Part shown: positions 1 to 7,912 of the stretch, piece after piece | How the letters are laid out: each line of letters opens with the position of its first letter | Numbering within the stretch: the stretch's first letter is position 1 | Source of the DNA: Bacteroides sp. CAG:1076 | GTDB lineage: Bacteria > Bacteroidota > Bacteroidia > Bacteroidales > Bacteroidaceae | Length of the DNA: 21,105 nucleotides | Assembly (NCBI GenBank): GCA_000436795.1 | Contig: HF993203.1 | Location: 1-21,105 of the forward strand | Direction of reading: 5' to 3' | The notes under the pieces: model-generated | The model's input: only the letters and a program-made list of their open reading frames with translations | Database searches by the model: none | Told to the model about the DNA's origin: nothing | Program-made: the position numbers and the translations under genes

Positions 1-2
1 TA

Positions 3-62
3 TGGCAGGATTTCAATCATTATACCGAAAAAAAACAAGAAATTCGCAGCAAAGGAAACTGA
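3..62 (+). other. Possible 3' end of an upstream gene
   Basis: The frame starting at base 3 reads 19 codons and ends in TGA at 60-62. Its composition is hydrophilic (Trp, Gln, Asp, Asn, Glu, Lys), as in many protein C-termini. The inverted repeat at 94-125 would then lie just after it. The other two plus frames also stay open past base 130, so the frame choice is uncertain, and all of it could be non-coding. No family can be named from so little sequence. Confidence 0.25.
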
Positions 63-93
63 AAACACTGGCACTACCTCATTACAGATTTCA

Positions 94-125
94 TATAAAC
101 TTTGCCATAAACGACAAAGTTTATA
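94..125. repeat. Perfect 11-bp inverted repeat (hairpin)
   Basis: TATAAACTTTG at 94-104 is the exact reverse complement of CAAAGTTTATA at 115-125, with a 10-base loop. It could end transcription from upstream of the window, but no T-run follows, so it is a weak terminator candidate. The stems carry TTTG, the core of the Bacteroides promoter boxes, so an operator role is equally possible. Confidence 0.5.
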
Positions 126-213
126 TTTCATGGAATTAAAAACATTATAATAAACATCTTTAATATTAAAGCAAACACTATTATTCAACTATAAAAAAAA
201 CAGACTGATAAAC

Positions 214-244
214 TTTGACAAGAAATTTTTTTTCACTTACTTTG
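214..244 (+). promoter_or_regulatory. Candidate promoter of the lipoprotein gene pair
   Basis: TTTG at 214-217 matches the Bacteroides -33 box. TACTTTG at 238-244 resembles the -7 box TAnnTTTG but is one base shorter between TA and TTTG. The spacer is 20 bases, within the usual range. Transcription would start near 250, leaving a leader of about 125 bases before the ATG at 378. The rest of 1-377 is very AT-rich; beyond this promoter, the 94-125 hairpin and the possible gene end at 3-62, I see nothing in it. Confidence 0.5.
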
Positions 245-377
245 TAATAGTAACTTTATAATTATCAACCATTTTTAATAAAGAATCAGCTCATAACCGA
301 CAAGAAGTCTACCTCATTCTTAACATTCACATTATCAACCTAATATAATTCATCTCTAACTTAAACTAATACTCAAT

Positions 378-1346
378 ATGAACATGAAATATGCATTAAG
401 CTACATACTGTTATATTTCAGTCTGTTCAGTTTGCCAAGCTGCAACGACAGTGAAACTTCCTCCAACGCTCCCGGCGGAGAGGAAATAGAAAATACTACC
501 AAAAGCTACGACTGGCAACTGGAGGGTAAGTGGAAGTATGCTTCGGGCAATGACAGCGATTTTTCCCAGACGCTCATTTTCGAAAAAAACGGCAAAGGGT
601 CTTATGATGACGGTACACTGGAATGGTACTGTTCCAACAATCAATTGTACATTGATTTTGACAACGGCAAATCCATAAAAGATTGTAACTATTCGTTTTA
701 TGGAGCAACTCTTCAGTTGAAAAATCCCCAACTGTCGTATATTCTCGATTGTCCCGTTATCGGTTCCTGGCTTGCAACTGACGCACACAACCATTTTACC
801 GGCTCTACTTTCTATTATACTTTCGCCCCTGATGGCGGTGCCGAATGTTTCACCTTCAATGCTTCCGGTATTTGGGAAAGTCAGAAATACTCGTGGTTCA
901 GGACCCAAGACGGCATCCAACTGCTATTCAATATGACTACCAAAGATCTCATCTGTCAGGCGGATGCAGAGAAACTGACGATACAAGGCGACGGAGAATT
1001 CAACCATACCAGTCCGTTCTATGGCAAATGGAAGTCCGTCTATTCACAGGATGGCATCATTAACGAAGAAGATGAGAACTTTTCCACCATCGAGCTTTAC
1101 CAACGAACCGATGATGATTACTTTGTCTACTATAAGAAAGATAACAAATATGCCAGCTTCCAAGGTCTGATGTCTATCTTGCTCCCCAACAGAAGTTTAT
1201 TAATAAAACCAGCCGATGGCAATGATCCTCTGTTCCTCTATTTCCGTTTTTATTATTCAAAAGATTCAGGAAAGGTTTATCTGGAACTAAGCAAAGACAA
1301 CTCATTTACAGAATATACAAGATATGAATTTGTAACAGCATTATGA
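378..1346 (+). CDS. Surface lipoprotein with three lipocalin-like repeats
   Basis: 322 residues. The signal peptide ends in a lipobox (LPSC, Cys22), followed by Asn-Asp-Ser-Glu, which fits the Bacteroidota surface-export signal. The mature part seems to be three repeats of a small beta-rich unit: about 46-115, 125-208 and 212-319. Each opens with Gly-x-Trp (Trp52, Trp131, Trp218) after a short hydrophobic turn. The first two continue with an aromatic strand and an Asn/Asp-Gly-Gly-type turn, typical of lipocalin-like lipoproteins in Bacteroides. I infer a binding or scaffold role at the cell surface; no ligand can be read from the sequence. Its stop codon overlaps the start of the next lipoprotein, so the two probably act together. 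Gene call firm, family assignment tentative. Confidence 0.8.
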   Translation: MNMKYALSYILLYFSLFSLPSCNDSETSSNAPGGEEIENTTKSYDWQLEGKWKYASGNDSDFSQTLIFEKNGKGSYDDGTLEWYCSNNQLYIDFDNGKSIKDCNYSFYGATLQLKNPQLSYILDCPVIGSWLATDAHNHFTGSTFYYTFAPDGGAECFTFNASGIWESQKYSWFRTQDGIQLLFNMTTKDLICQADAEKLTIQGDGEFNHTSPFYGKWKSVYSQDGIINEEDENFSTIELYQRTDDDYFVYYKKDNKYASFQGLMSILLPNRSLLIKPADGNDPLFLYFRFYYSKDSGKVYLELSKDNSFTEYTRYEFVTAL

Positions 1347-2206
1347 GCATGAAGAAAGCGATATTACTACCTATGCTGTGCCTCATCACCTTATGTGGAT
1401 GTGAAAAGAGCACTGAATTATCCGAAATCACAGGCAATACAGGGAACAATGAAAACCCTGAAACAGAAACGCCGGAAAACGGAAGTCTGACCTTTCAGTT
1501 ACATACGGATAAGACAACCTGCAACTTGCTGGATCTGACCGTTTTTTCAATTTCGTTCAATCGTACCGTTTCCATGCTGGACATATCCCATCAGTTTGAT
1601 TCAATTGCGTGGATAGTAGAAGATAAAGACAAAAATCTCCACTCATTTCGTATCATGGAACAGAACGAAAAGACCTTTTTATGGAGTCACTGCTTTTATT
1701 ATCCGGGCGAGTACAAAACATATCTGGCAGGATATAAAGACCAAAAAGAAACCTTAAGAAGTGATACACTCGACCTGCAAGTCGTTACAAAAGACTTTTT
1801 AGGCTGGAAATGGAACGAATTTCCCGATGAAACAGGACAGAGAACAGGTTGCGTAAACCTGTTCAACAGCGACTTCGAATTGACATATTATAATCAGCTG
1901 TCCGACAATGGCGTGCCAGGGTGGAACCTTTACGTATTTAATTCTGCCGGAGAAGACGAACAGGAATTCTACGAAAAATCATCTGAGGCACTTTACCGCT
2001 ACATAACCAAAATATACGGTACTCCTTCCATTGACAGAAATTCCCCCGAACTGACAGAAGCATATACAACCGATTTTGATTATCATCCTGACAATGCTAC
2101 TCCTCTGGCTATATGGGAAACCGACCAAACACGCATCGTACAGCTTCGGATTGATAAAAATTGGCCAACAGCTCGCATCTATGCGGAACCGCTTTCCGGA
2201 AAATGA
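1343..2206 (+). CDS. Lipoprotein of unknown function
   Basis: 287 residues, starting inside the stop codon of the gene before it (ATGA at 1343-1346). A second ATG six bases on would give a Met-Lys-Lys start. The lipobox is LCGC with Cys20, followed by Glu-Lys-Ser. An Asn/Glu/Thr/Pro-rich linker (about 30-47) leads into a region (about 50-150) with the look of an Ig- or PKD-like beta-sandwich, including a Pro-Gly-Glu-Tyr turn common in such folds. The C-terminal part (about 155-287) is rich in Trp, Tyr and acidic residues and I do not recognise it. The overlap suggests translational coupling and a shared complex or pathway with the three-repeat lipoprotein. Confidence 0.75.
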   Translation: MSMKKAILLPMLCLITLCGCEKSTELSEITGNTGNNENPETETPENGSLTFQLHTDKTTCNLLDLTVFSISFNRTVSMLDISHQFDSIAWIVEDKDKNLHSFRIMEQNEKTFLWSHCFYYPGEYKTYLAGYKDQKETLRSDTLDLQVVTKDFLGWKWNEFPDETGQRTGCVNLFNSDFELTYYNQLSDNGVPGWNLYVFNSAGEDEQEFYEKSSEALYRYITKIYGTPSIDRNSPELTEAYTTDFDYHPDNATPLAIWETDQTRIVQLRIDKNWPTARIYAEPLSGK

Positions 2207-2470
2207 TCTGCCTAAAAAGCGACAACAATCACTCCATTTTAGCATAGATAAACTTGACTTAAAGACCGAAAACCTGAAAAACAAAAAAAACTGATTAAGA
2301 GTCTGTTGCCTAACCAAGATGGCAAAGAGCGGTACAGCTCAAAGGCTAAAGAAAAGACGATGCCAAACCCTTTTACTGAGTTGTTACGTAGTCAGTTTGA
2401 TATCAGAGTATGACTAACGGTTTGACAATTTTTATCGGGCAGCAATAATATCTATAAGTTACAATATACA
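2207..2470. other. Intergenic stretch without a recognisable gene
   Basis: Between the second lipoprotein and the hairpin at 2471. One plus-strand frame is open from 2258 to a TGA at 2399-2401 and reads as a Lys-rich peptide. It has no start codon before an internal ATG at 2348, which would give 17 residues. It could be a decayed gene end or chance. No promoter, RNA gene or repeat is apparent here. Confidence 0.4.
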
Positions 2471-2525
2471 AATCTCCTGCTTTAGCCTTCATTCATTTAT
2501 ATGGCTGAAAGCAGGAGATTTTTTA
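2471..2525 (+). terminator. Intrinsic terminator
   Basis: AATCTCCTGCTTTAGCC at 2471-2487 pairs with GGCTGAAAGCAGGAGATT at 2503-2520 with a single one-base bulge, and a T-run follows. It fits the end of the plus-strand lipoprotein transcript, though it lies 265 bases past the stop codon. The stem is strong enough to slow transcription from the opposite side as well, where the B12 operon arrives. Confidence 0.8.
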
Positions 2526-2556
2526 CTATTAAGTTTCAATCTATACGATTGTTACT

Positions 2557-2715
2557 CTAGCAATTTTCAGAAGGTTCCTTAAAAATTCTGTAGTTACATT
2601 CCTCATTTTCAAGAGGATCACTTTGGTTTGGACCATTTTTCCTTTCTCTTGGTATCATGAGTTGCCTACGTCTTAAAAACAAAACCCCATCTTTTCCAAA
2701 AGTCAGTTTTGATAT
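2557..2715 (-). CDS. Possible 52-residue ORF with ATA in the start position
   Basis: A minus-strand frame ends in TAG at 2557-2559. A good Shine-Dalgarno, AGGAGG, lies at 2724-2729, and eight bases downstream, in frame, is ATA at 2713-2715. Read from there the product would be 52 residues: a basic first half with three consecutive Arg and a Gly-Lys-Asp-Gly turn, and an acidic, Cys-containing C-terminus. The first ATG in frame is at 2656-2658 and would give only 33 residues. It lies about 40 bases after the DUF4465 gene on the same strand, so it could be the last gene of the B12 operon. It may use a rare start, be a gene whose ATG has decayed, or be chance. No family recognised. Confidence 0.3.
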   Translation of the reverse strand: MSKLTFGKDGVLFLRRRQLMIPRERKNGPNQSDPLENEECNYRIFKEPSENC

Positions 2716-2753
2716 ACAGTCACCCTCCTAATTAGAGTAAGGAAGATAAAACC

Positions 2754-3512
2754 TTATTTTTCAGTCAATGTAATACCATCCAGACAGAAATAGTTCGGAG
2801 TATTCATACCATACTCTCCTGTATCGGTAGACGCCATTTCGAAAGTAACATAAGCTGCACCAGCCAGCGGAGTCCAGTCGAACCATTCCCAAGTATTTAC
2901 AACCGAGTTCTTTCCATCGCGATAGTCTGCCAAATAGAAAGTATTTCTTCCGACTTCTTTACCAGAAGCATCATGACCGATAGCTGTTACTGTAAAATAA
3001 TCTCCATCGGTAAAGGGACCTTTTACCACTCCACTGCCATCGTTTCCATCTTTTATTGCCAGATAATCGTAAGTCGTGTTGGTAATGTAAGCACCCTTGA
3101 ACTGATACTTATCTGTCTGCAAGTTATCCAATTGTGTAGGATTCGACAATGCTACGGTAAGATATACACTACCTTCTTTACCCTTACCTGTTATCGCACT
3201 GAGATTTAAATAGCCCGGAGTAGTTACATCGGTGGTATTAGTATATGTAAATCCGCCACCGAATCCCCAGTCGCCAAAATAGCTGTTACACTTAACCAAC
3301 GATTTACTGTCTGTAAACGATGTAACCTTATACCAGTCATTGTATTGTTCACCCTCTGTGGGAGCAAACGCCGTATTAGCTTCTGTCAGCTTGTCTTCGA
3401 AACTAACTACCACATCCTGCTTTTCATTCGGAGCTGTCGGTTCATCATCGTTACTACAACTCCACAATCCTACGCATAAGCATGCGTACAAAACAAAAAA
3501 TAACTTTTTCAT
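2754..3512 (-). CDS. DUF4465 surface lipoprotein, probable B12-binding BtuH-type protein
   Basis: 252 residues. The lipobox is LWSC with Cys19, followed by Ser-Asn-Asp-Asp-Glu, a good match to the surface-export signal. The mature protein is a beta-rich DUF4465 domain (about 60-250), with a Gly-Phe-Gly-Gly-Gly turn, an Asp-Trp-Thr-Pro strand near the end, and a final Phe-Cys-Leu-Asp-Gly segment. In B12 uptake loci of gut Bacteroides, a family of surface lipoproteins named BtuH binds B12; from memory it carries this domain, and I infer the same role here. It is the third gene of the riboswitch-controlled operon, 41 bases after btuG with no terminator between. Family assignment is good; B12 binding rests on operon position. 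Confidence 0.8.
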   Translation of the reverse strand: MKKLFFVLYACLCVGLWSCSNDDEPTAPNEKQDVVVSFEDKLTEANTAFAPTEGEQYNDWYKVTSFTDSKSLVKCNSYFGDWGFGGGFTYTNTTDVTTPGYLNLSAITGKGKEGSVYLTVALSNPTQLDNLQTDKYQFKGAYITNTTYDYLAIKDGNDGSGVVKGPFTDGDYFTVTAIGHDASGKEVGRNTFYLADYRDGKNSVVNTWEWFDWTPLAGAAYVTFEMASTDTGEYGMNTPNYFCLDGITLTEK

Positions 3513-3553
3513 CTGTCGTTTAATTAATTAAATGAATAAATATAGTTTACTGT

Positions 3554-5527
3554 TCATTTCTTATAATGCAAATTCTCTATTCCGGTAATCTCGGTAGAAA
3601 GCTCTCCTATTTGTCCACAATATTGGTTGACCGCCGTATAAATCTTCACGAAATCAATCTCATCGAGAGTTACCTTGTTACCCTGGGAATCTACCGCCCA
3701 GTCTATCTTGAACTTCGACATTTCCGTACTATTAGGATGATTATCGGCGTATCCCCAGTCGTAAGCATAGCCTACCCAAACTCCATTTTCATCAACGGCA
3801 TTGTCTTGCAGACGCGTTCCACGGAACGTCAAGCGGTCACTTTCTTCCCAAAGCGGATAATACGATGCCTGCTGATGGAACGTATTCCGATACACATAGC
3901 CTTCGTTTCCCTGATTGTCCGTCCAGCGTACATCCGCATCTTCGGGCTCAGGACGATAATAAGTTATCTCGTAATCACGAATTTCCGTATCCTTTCCGTA
4001 TTCACTGCCAGCCAGTTCGTACCACGTATCATCGGGCAGACCGTTGCCGTTCTCATCTTTCGACACCAGTACGATACCCGGTTCGGCACTTCCTCCCAGA
4101 CGATCCTGCCAGGCATTCGGATTGTAGTTGGCGTTACCGTAAATCTTGAAATCGTACTCTCCGGCGACATTCGGCACAGGCTGAGAAAAGCCCAACACGA
4201 TATATCCTCCATATGCCCCCAACGATAACAAGGACTTCTTCTGAAGCCGCTCGGTGGCATAGTCCAATACCTGCTGTTTGGTAGTAAAGCCTTCAACGTA
4301 AGCCGTAGTAGTCGTATTCATGTACTGCGTAGGTGCCGGAACATAATCGAGCACCTTATCGGCATAGGCAGCCATCCCGTCCGAATCATCCGGATTCTCC
4401 GGCGTATCGACATTGGCAGCCTCATCGCGGAACAGCACGGTATTCGGGTTCAGCCCTACCCCGCTCAAACGGAACATGAGCTCACCCTCAGGCGTGAAGC
4501 ACAACAAATCACCGTCTACCTGATAATTGTAGGCTTCTGTGATATATATATTACTGCTATACGGATTCACCTGAATGGAAAACGGACGCTCTATCCGAGT
4601 CCCATCGGTGATGAACTGACTTCTCACCACCTCCCCTGTAGTCAGATTGAAAACCTTGAAGGCCGTCTGTCCGGTAGCGTAATCGTAATTATAGAGATAA
4701 GCCGTGTTGTAATCGAAGGCAAAGTCCATGACCGGCTCATCATATATCTTTTCCACTACATCCGACTGCGTGTTTATCTTCACCAGCTTATAGTCGCCTT
4801 GTTCTATCTGTTCGCCTTGAGTGGCAACCCACACACTATGATCGGGACCAGCCAATATTTTCCCCGGATTGGGACCGACCTCTATCTTCTTGCTTTCTGT
4901 AAAGGTCGACAGATCGACAACAGAAACCGTACGGTCTACTCCTATCCCAGCCCAGTCCAATCCACCGGAATTGGAAACGTAAAGTTTACCGTCCTGCACA
5001 CACAAATCCTCCGGATTACGACCCACTTCCGTGATGCCGTCTATCTCCAGCGAAGTCGTATCGATACGGGCTACTGTTCCATCGTAAGAACAGACATAGG
5101 CCTTTCCTTCTTCAAAAGCAATAGCACGAGGCTGACGGGAACTACCATTACCGGTCAGCATCGGAATCTGTTTGATAGAAAGCCCTGTCTGAAGATCTAC
5201 CACCTCTACCGTACTCGAAACATTCACAACTATATACAACTTACTGCCGTAAATATCCATGTCATTGGCCGTATCTCCCAGCCCGCGATGATTCAGCGCA
5301 CGGAAATAATCGTACGAACAAGTCTCCGTCTGAAACGAATACCTTGCCAGCGTACTGTTGTTCAGGTTAAACAGTCCCTCGTTCAATATATACATTTCCG
5401 CCGTTCCGTAATCCTCGACTACCCCGTTCGCCTCACCTGCCACATAAGGTTTATCTTCCAGATCGTCGCAACCGGCAAACAGGAGAGCCAGCGAACATAC
5501 TATAAATACCAGCTTCTTCATGCACAT
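3554..5527 (-). CDS. btuG: BtuG-type B12-capturing surface lipoprotein with extra C-terminal domain
   Basis: 657 residues from the ATG that shares one base with the btuB stop (TGATG). An ATG two codons on gives the standard Met-Lys-Lys lipoprotein start and is equally likely. The lipobox is FAGC (Cys20), followed by Asp-Asp-Leu-Glu-Asp, placing it on the outer surface. Residues about 45-367 form a YncE-like seven-bladed propeller with repeating Lys/Ala-x-Tyr-Val and Val-x-Asp-Leu strands. BtuG propellers of Bacteroides cap BtuB and bind B12 very tightly. After an acidic linker (about 370-398), a second beta-rich domain runs to the end. It contains Asp-Glu-Asn-Gly-Asn-Gly-Leu-Pro-Asp-Asp, which looks like a calcium-binding loop. 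Its function is not evident. The btuB overlap suggests both are made in equal amounts. Confidence 0.88.
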   Translation of the reverse strand: MCMKKLVFIVCSLALLFAGCDDLEDKPYVAGEANGVVEDYGTAEMYILNEGLFNLNNSTLARYSFQTETCSYDYFRALNHRGLGDTANDMDIYGSKLYIVVNVSSTVEVVDLQTGLSIKQIPMLTGNGSSRQPRAIAFEEGKAYVCSYDGTVARIDTTSLEIDGITEVGRNPEDLCVQDGKLYVSNSGGLDWAGIGVDRTVSVVDLSTFTESKKIEVGPNPGKILAGPDHSVWVATQGEQIEQGDYKLVKINTQSDVVEKIYDEPVMDFAFDYNTAYLYNYDYATGQTAFKVFNLTTGEVVRSQFITDGTRIERPFSIQVNPYSSNIYITEAYNYQVDGDLLCFTPEGELMFRLSGVGLNPNTVLFRDEAANVDTPENPDDSDGMAAYADKVLDYVPAPTQYMNTTTTAYVEGFTTKQQVLDYATERLQKKSLLSLGAYGGYIVLGFSQPVPNVAGEYDFKIYGNANYNPNAWQDRLGGSAEPGIVLVSKDENGNGLPDDTWYELAGSEYGKDTEIRDYEITYYRPEPEDADVRWTDNQGNEGYVYRNTFHQQASYYPLWEESDRLTFRGTRLQDNAVDENGVWVGYAYDWGYADNHPNSTEMSKFKIDWAVDSQGNKVTLDEIDFVKIYTAVNQYCGQIGELSTEITGIENLHYKK

Positions 5528-7551
5528 CAATATTTAACCCCGACCGTGATACGGAAAGACCGTCCGGGCATCGGGAAGTTTTTCACAATTTCATAATTCT
5601 TATTCGCCAGATTCAGCACCTCGGCCGACAGGGAAATATCAGTCTTTCCCCATCGAAAACCGCGACGGGCAGACACACTGTGATCGGTATATCCATTCAA
5701 CCGGTTCTTGGCTATATTCTGTCCCAGTGCATAACGCTTGCCCGAGAACAGCATGGAGTACGACAAATCGACCCACGGCGTTTCGAGTACAGCCTGCCCG
5801 GAGCCCGAAACACGCGGTGTATACGCTATCTGATGCTTATAGGTCTTTCCTTCCAGCGTAGAAGGGTCCGGATTGGTGACATCCAGTGCCCGCTGGTACG
5901 TATAATTTCCCGACAGAGTCAGCACATACTTCTTCACCGGTTGTATGCTCAGACTTGCCGTAAAGTCTATTCCCTTTATATCGACCTTACCGAGATTGAC
6001 CATGCTCCAGATAAACAGATTCTTGGTAGGTATAGCCACTATCTTATCTGTCACCCGGTTGGAATAAGCATCCACCGTAACCGAAACATAAGAAAGCCAG
6101 TTGGATACACGCTTGCTGTATGTCAGCCCGACATTCAGCTGACTGGCATTTTCCGGTTTCAGACGGATGTTCCCTGTCTGTCCGTAATACAAGTCATTGA
6201 AACTCGGCAAGCGGAAAATATCTTTATAGAAAAAACGAATACGAAAATCTTCGGAAGCAAACGGCTTAAACGATACACTGGCATATGGGGACAATTTCCG
6301 ATGCCCTCCGGCACTATTACCTTTGGCTACATCCTCATAAACCACTGTCGACAACAGAGAAGCCGAAAGCGTCATCCACTCATTGACGTACTTGCCCGCC
6401 AGCGCGGTGAGCCACGAATAGCGTACAGGCTTGGCAAAATCTTTCAAGTCGCAGTTCATGCGGTTAACACTTCCGTCGGTCGAAAGAGAAAAAGAAAGAC
6501 AATCCAACGCACGGAAAAGTACGGCTGCCGAAAGATAATACTCCTGCTGGAAATAACTGTTTTCACTCTGTCCGGTAGTTCCTTTATAATCAGGGTCCAG
6601 ATAATGCTGGTACATCCAATTCCACTTACCCGATGCCTGAAAGGCCCACTTACGGTTGAACTCTTTCTTATACTGGCTTTGGACAAACATATTCTTGTCC
6701 CATAAATGCTGGGAGGAATAATCGTAATACAGTGTAGTAGCATTAGGGAGTCCGCGAGATGACTGGTAATAATAAGCCTTCAGCCTCCACTGTTCCGTAT
6801 CGGAAAAATTACCAAACAAGCCGGCCTCAGCACGAAAGGTCTGTACATCGGTATTTTTACGCTTTTCACGGCTGGACTGATCGCCTTCATCACCATAATA
6901 TAAAGTATAAGGGTAGTGCCCGTCGGACGACATCCATTCGGCATTGGCCGTCAGTGCCCATTTCGCTCCCAGCTTCTGCTCCAGCAAGAGCGAAGGATTC
7001 AGCAATCCCCACGAGCCCGATTTCAGCGAAACACTGAGATTCGTCGGCTTATCGTCATGAAAAACAGGAGTCAGTGTTTGGATATTTAAAACTCCAGCCG
7101 AAGCGAAGAACCGGGCAGGCTGAAAAATTTGATCACTTTGCCCGTTACTTAACATCAGACGGTCTACGTTCTCCAGCGAAAAACGTCCGATATCCACCTG
7201 TCCGGTCTGACAATCGGTAACAGCAATCCCGTCGTATCCCACTACCGTATGCTGTGCTCCCAGACTTCGGATAGAAACCGTTTTCAGTCCTCCTATCCCT
7301 CCGTAATCTTTTACCGTTACTCCCGAAAAATGTTTCACGGCATCGGACACCTGCATCACATTCAGTGTTTTCAGTTCCTCACGGGAAAAAATTTGGAGAG
7401 GAGCGGCCGAACGTACTTCACGCGTCTGGTAACGGTCGGACACCACCACCTCCGGTATGGAATAAACCTTCGTGGTATCTACATCCTGCCCGCCATAACA
7501 TCTCGCTGCAAACCCGACCAGCATTATCCAACTACATACGATATACCTCAT
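5527..7551 (-). CDS. btuB: TonB-dependent vitamin B12 receptor BtuB
   Basis: 674 residues from the ATG at 7551; another ATG four codons earlier (7563) is possible. It imports cobalamin through the outer membrane using TonB energy. A signal peptide is followed by a short stretch ending Pro-Glu-Val-Val-Val, which may hold the TonB box. A plug domain spans about 33-150, with the usual Asp-Ala-Val-Lys and Ser-Ile-Arg-Ser-Leu-Gly segments. A 22-strand-type barrel fills the rest and ends in Val-Lys-Tyr. There is no N-terminal carboxypeptidase-like domain, so it is a simple BtuB type, not a SusC type. It is the first gene after the cobalamin riboswitch, and its stop overlaps the btuG start. The frame is open for 48 more codons upstream, but those run through the leader RNA. 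Confidence 0.93.
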   Translation of the reverse strand: MRYIVCSWIMLVGFAARCYGGQDVDTTKVYSIPEVVVSDRYQTREVRSAAPLQIFSREELKTLNVMQVSDAVKHFSGVTVKDYGGIGGLKTVSIRSLGAQHTVVGYDGIAVTDCQTGQVDIGRFSLENVDRLMLSNGQSDQIFQPARFFASAGVLNIQTLTPVFHDDKPTNLSVSLKSGSWGLLNPSLLLEQKLGAKWALTANAEWMSSDGHYPYTLYYGDEGDQSSREKRKNTDVQTFRAEAGLFGNFSDTEQWRLKAYYYQSSRGLPNATTLYYDYSSQHLWDKNMFVQSQYKKEFNRKWAFQASGKWNWMYQHYLDPDYKGTTGQSENSYFQQEYYLSAAVLFRALDCLSFSLSTDGSVNRMNCDLKDFAKPVRYSWLTALAGKYVNEWMTLSASLLSTVVYEDVAKGNSAGGHRKLSPYASVSFKPFASEDFRIRFFYKDIFRLPSFNDLYYGQTGNIRLKPENASQLNVGLTYSKRVSNWLSYVSVTVDAYSNRVTDKIVAIPTKNLFIWSMVNLGKVDIKGIDFTASLSIQPVKKYVLTLSGNYTYQRALDVTNPDPSTLEGKTYKHQIAYTPRVSGSGQAVLETPWVDLSYSMLFSGKRYALGQNIAKNRLNGYTDHSVSARRGFRWGKTDISLSAEVLNLANKNYEIVKNFPMPGRSFRITVGVKY

Positions 7552-7579
7552 TTTTTCATACATTACAATTACAGCCAAC

Positions 7580-7600
7580 GGATTTCTCCGCTTCTGCGTC
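7580..7600 (-). promoter_or_regulatory. Small GNRA hairpin in the btuB leader
   Basis: On the minus strand, about 30 bases before the btuB ATG, CGGA-GAAA-TCCG forms a four-pair stem capped by a GAAA tetraloop. It lies between the riboswitch aptamer and the gene, so it may belong to the expression platform that hides or frees the start region. The stem is short and could be chance. I found no clear terminator in this leader, so control of translation is more likely than control of termination. Confidence 0.3.
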
Positions 7601-7692
7601 GCTTGCGAAAATAAAGCATCGGGGTGAACAGAAAGAATATGTACCGACAGATCATCCCACGCTTTTTCCTCGAAAGCTGTGAAGAAACTATG

Positions 7693-7874
7693 CATGGCAG
7701 GTCTTCTGACTCATTCCTATTGCAGACTACCTTCCCGGAAAATCATTCCAGTGGCTTGAGCGATTGCCTGCAATATACACGGAATTTACAGCAGCGGGAC
7801 TGTTCAGGACTTGCACCTGATTCCCTTTTAATCATCAGATTATCCAGTGAAAAAGAGATAACCTTTTGAACCAA
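7693..7874 (-). ncRNA. Cobalamin (adenosylcobalamin-type) riboswitch
   Basis: On the minus strand the sequence carries the conserved aptamer elements in order. GGTGCAAGTCCTG lies near 7803-7817, then CAGTCCCGCTGCTGTAA near 7786-7804, GCCACTG near 7750, GGGAAGG near 7732-7738, and the B12 box GTCAGAAGACCTGCC at 7696-7710. It binds cobalamin and turns off the genes behind it, here btuB, btuG and the DUF4465 gene. About 140 bases separate it from the btuB start, enough for an expression platform. The outer edges are approximate. Confidence 0.95.
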
Positions 7875-7881
7875 TGCGTCA

Positions 7882-7912
7882 CAAAGGTAGAAAGTTTTTT
7901 CAATAAGCCGAA
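7882..7912 (-). promoter_or_regulatory. Promoter of the B12 operon
   Basis: Minus-strand TACCTTTG at 7882-7889 is a perfect Bacteroides -7 box. A weak -33 box (TTCG, 7909-7912) lies 19 bases upstream. Transcription would start just before the riboswitch, as expected for a leader-controlled operon. Confidence 0.65.

Noticed and set aside
2258..2401. Lys-rich open frame after the second lipoprotein
   Set aside because: There is no start codon at its head, no Shine-Dalgarno and no recognisable similarity, so it was not called a gene.
3566..4228. Plus-strand open frame opposite btuG (220 codons)
   Set aside because: Shadow of the btuG reading frame; composition unlike real proteins of this genome.
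5680..6705. Long plus-strand open frame opposite btuB (341 codons)
   Set aside because: It is antisense to a clear TonB-dependent receptor. The translation is rich in Arg, His and Ile with no domain, and it has no promoter.
7552..7695. 48-codon in-frame extension of btuB
   Set aside because: It would run through the riboswitch leader up to the B12 box, and the true signal peptide begins at 7551.
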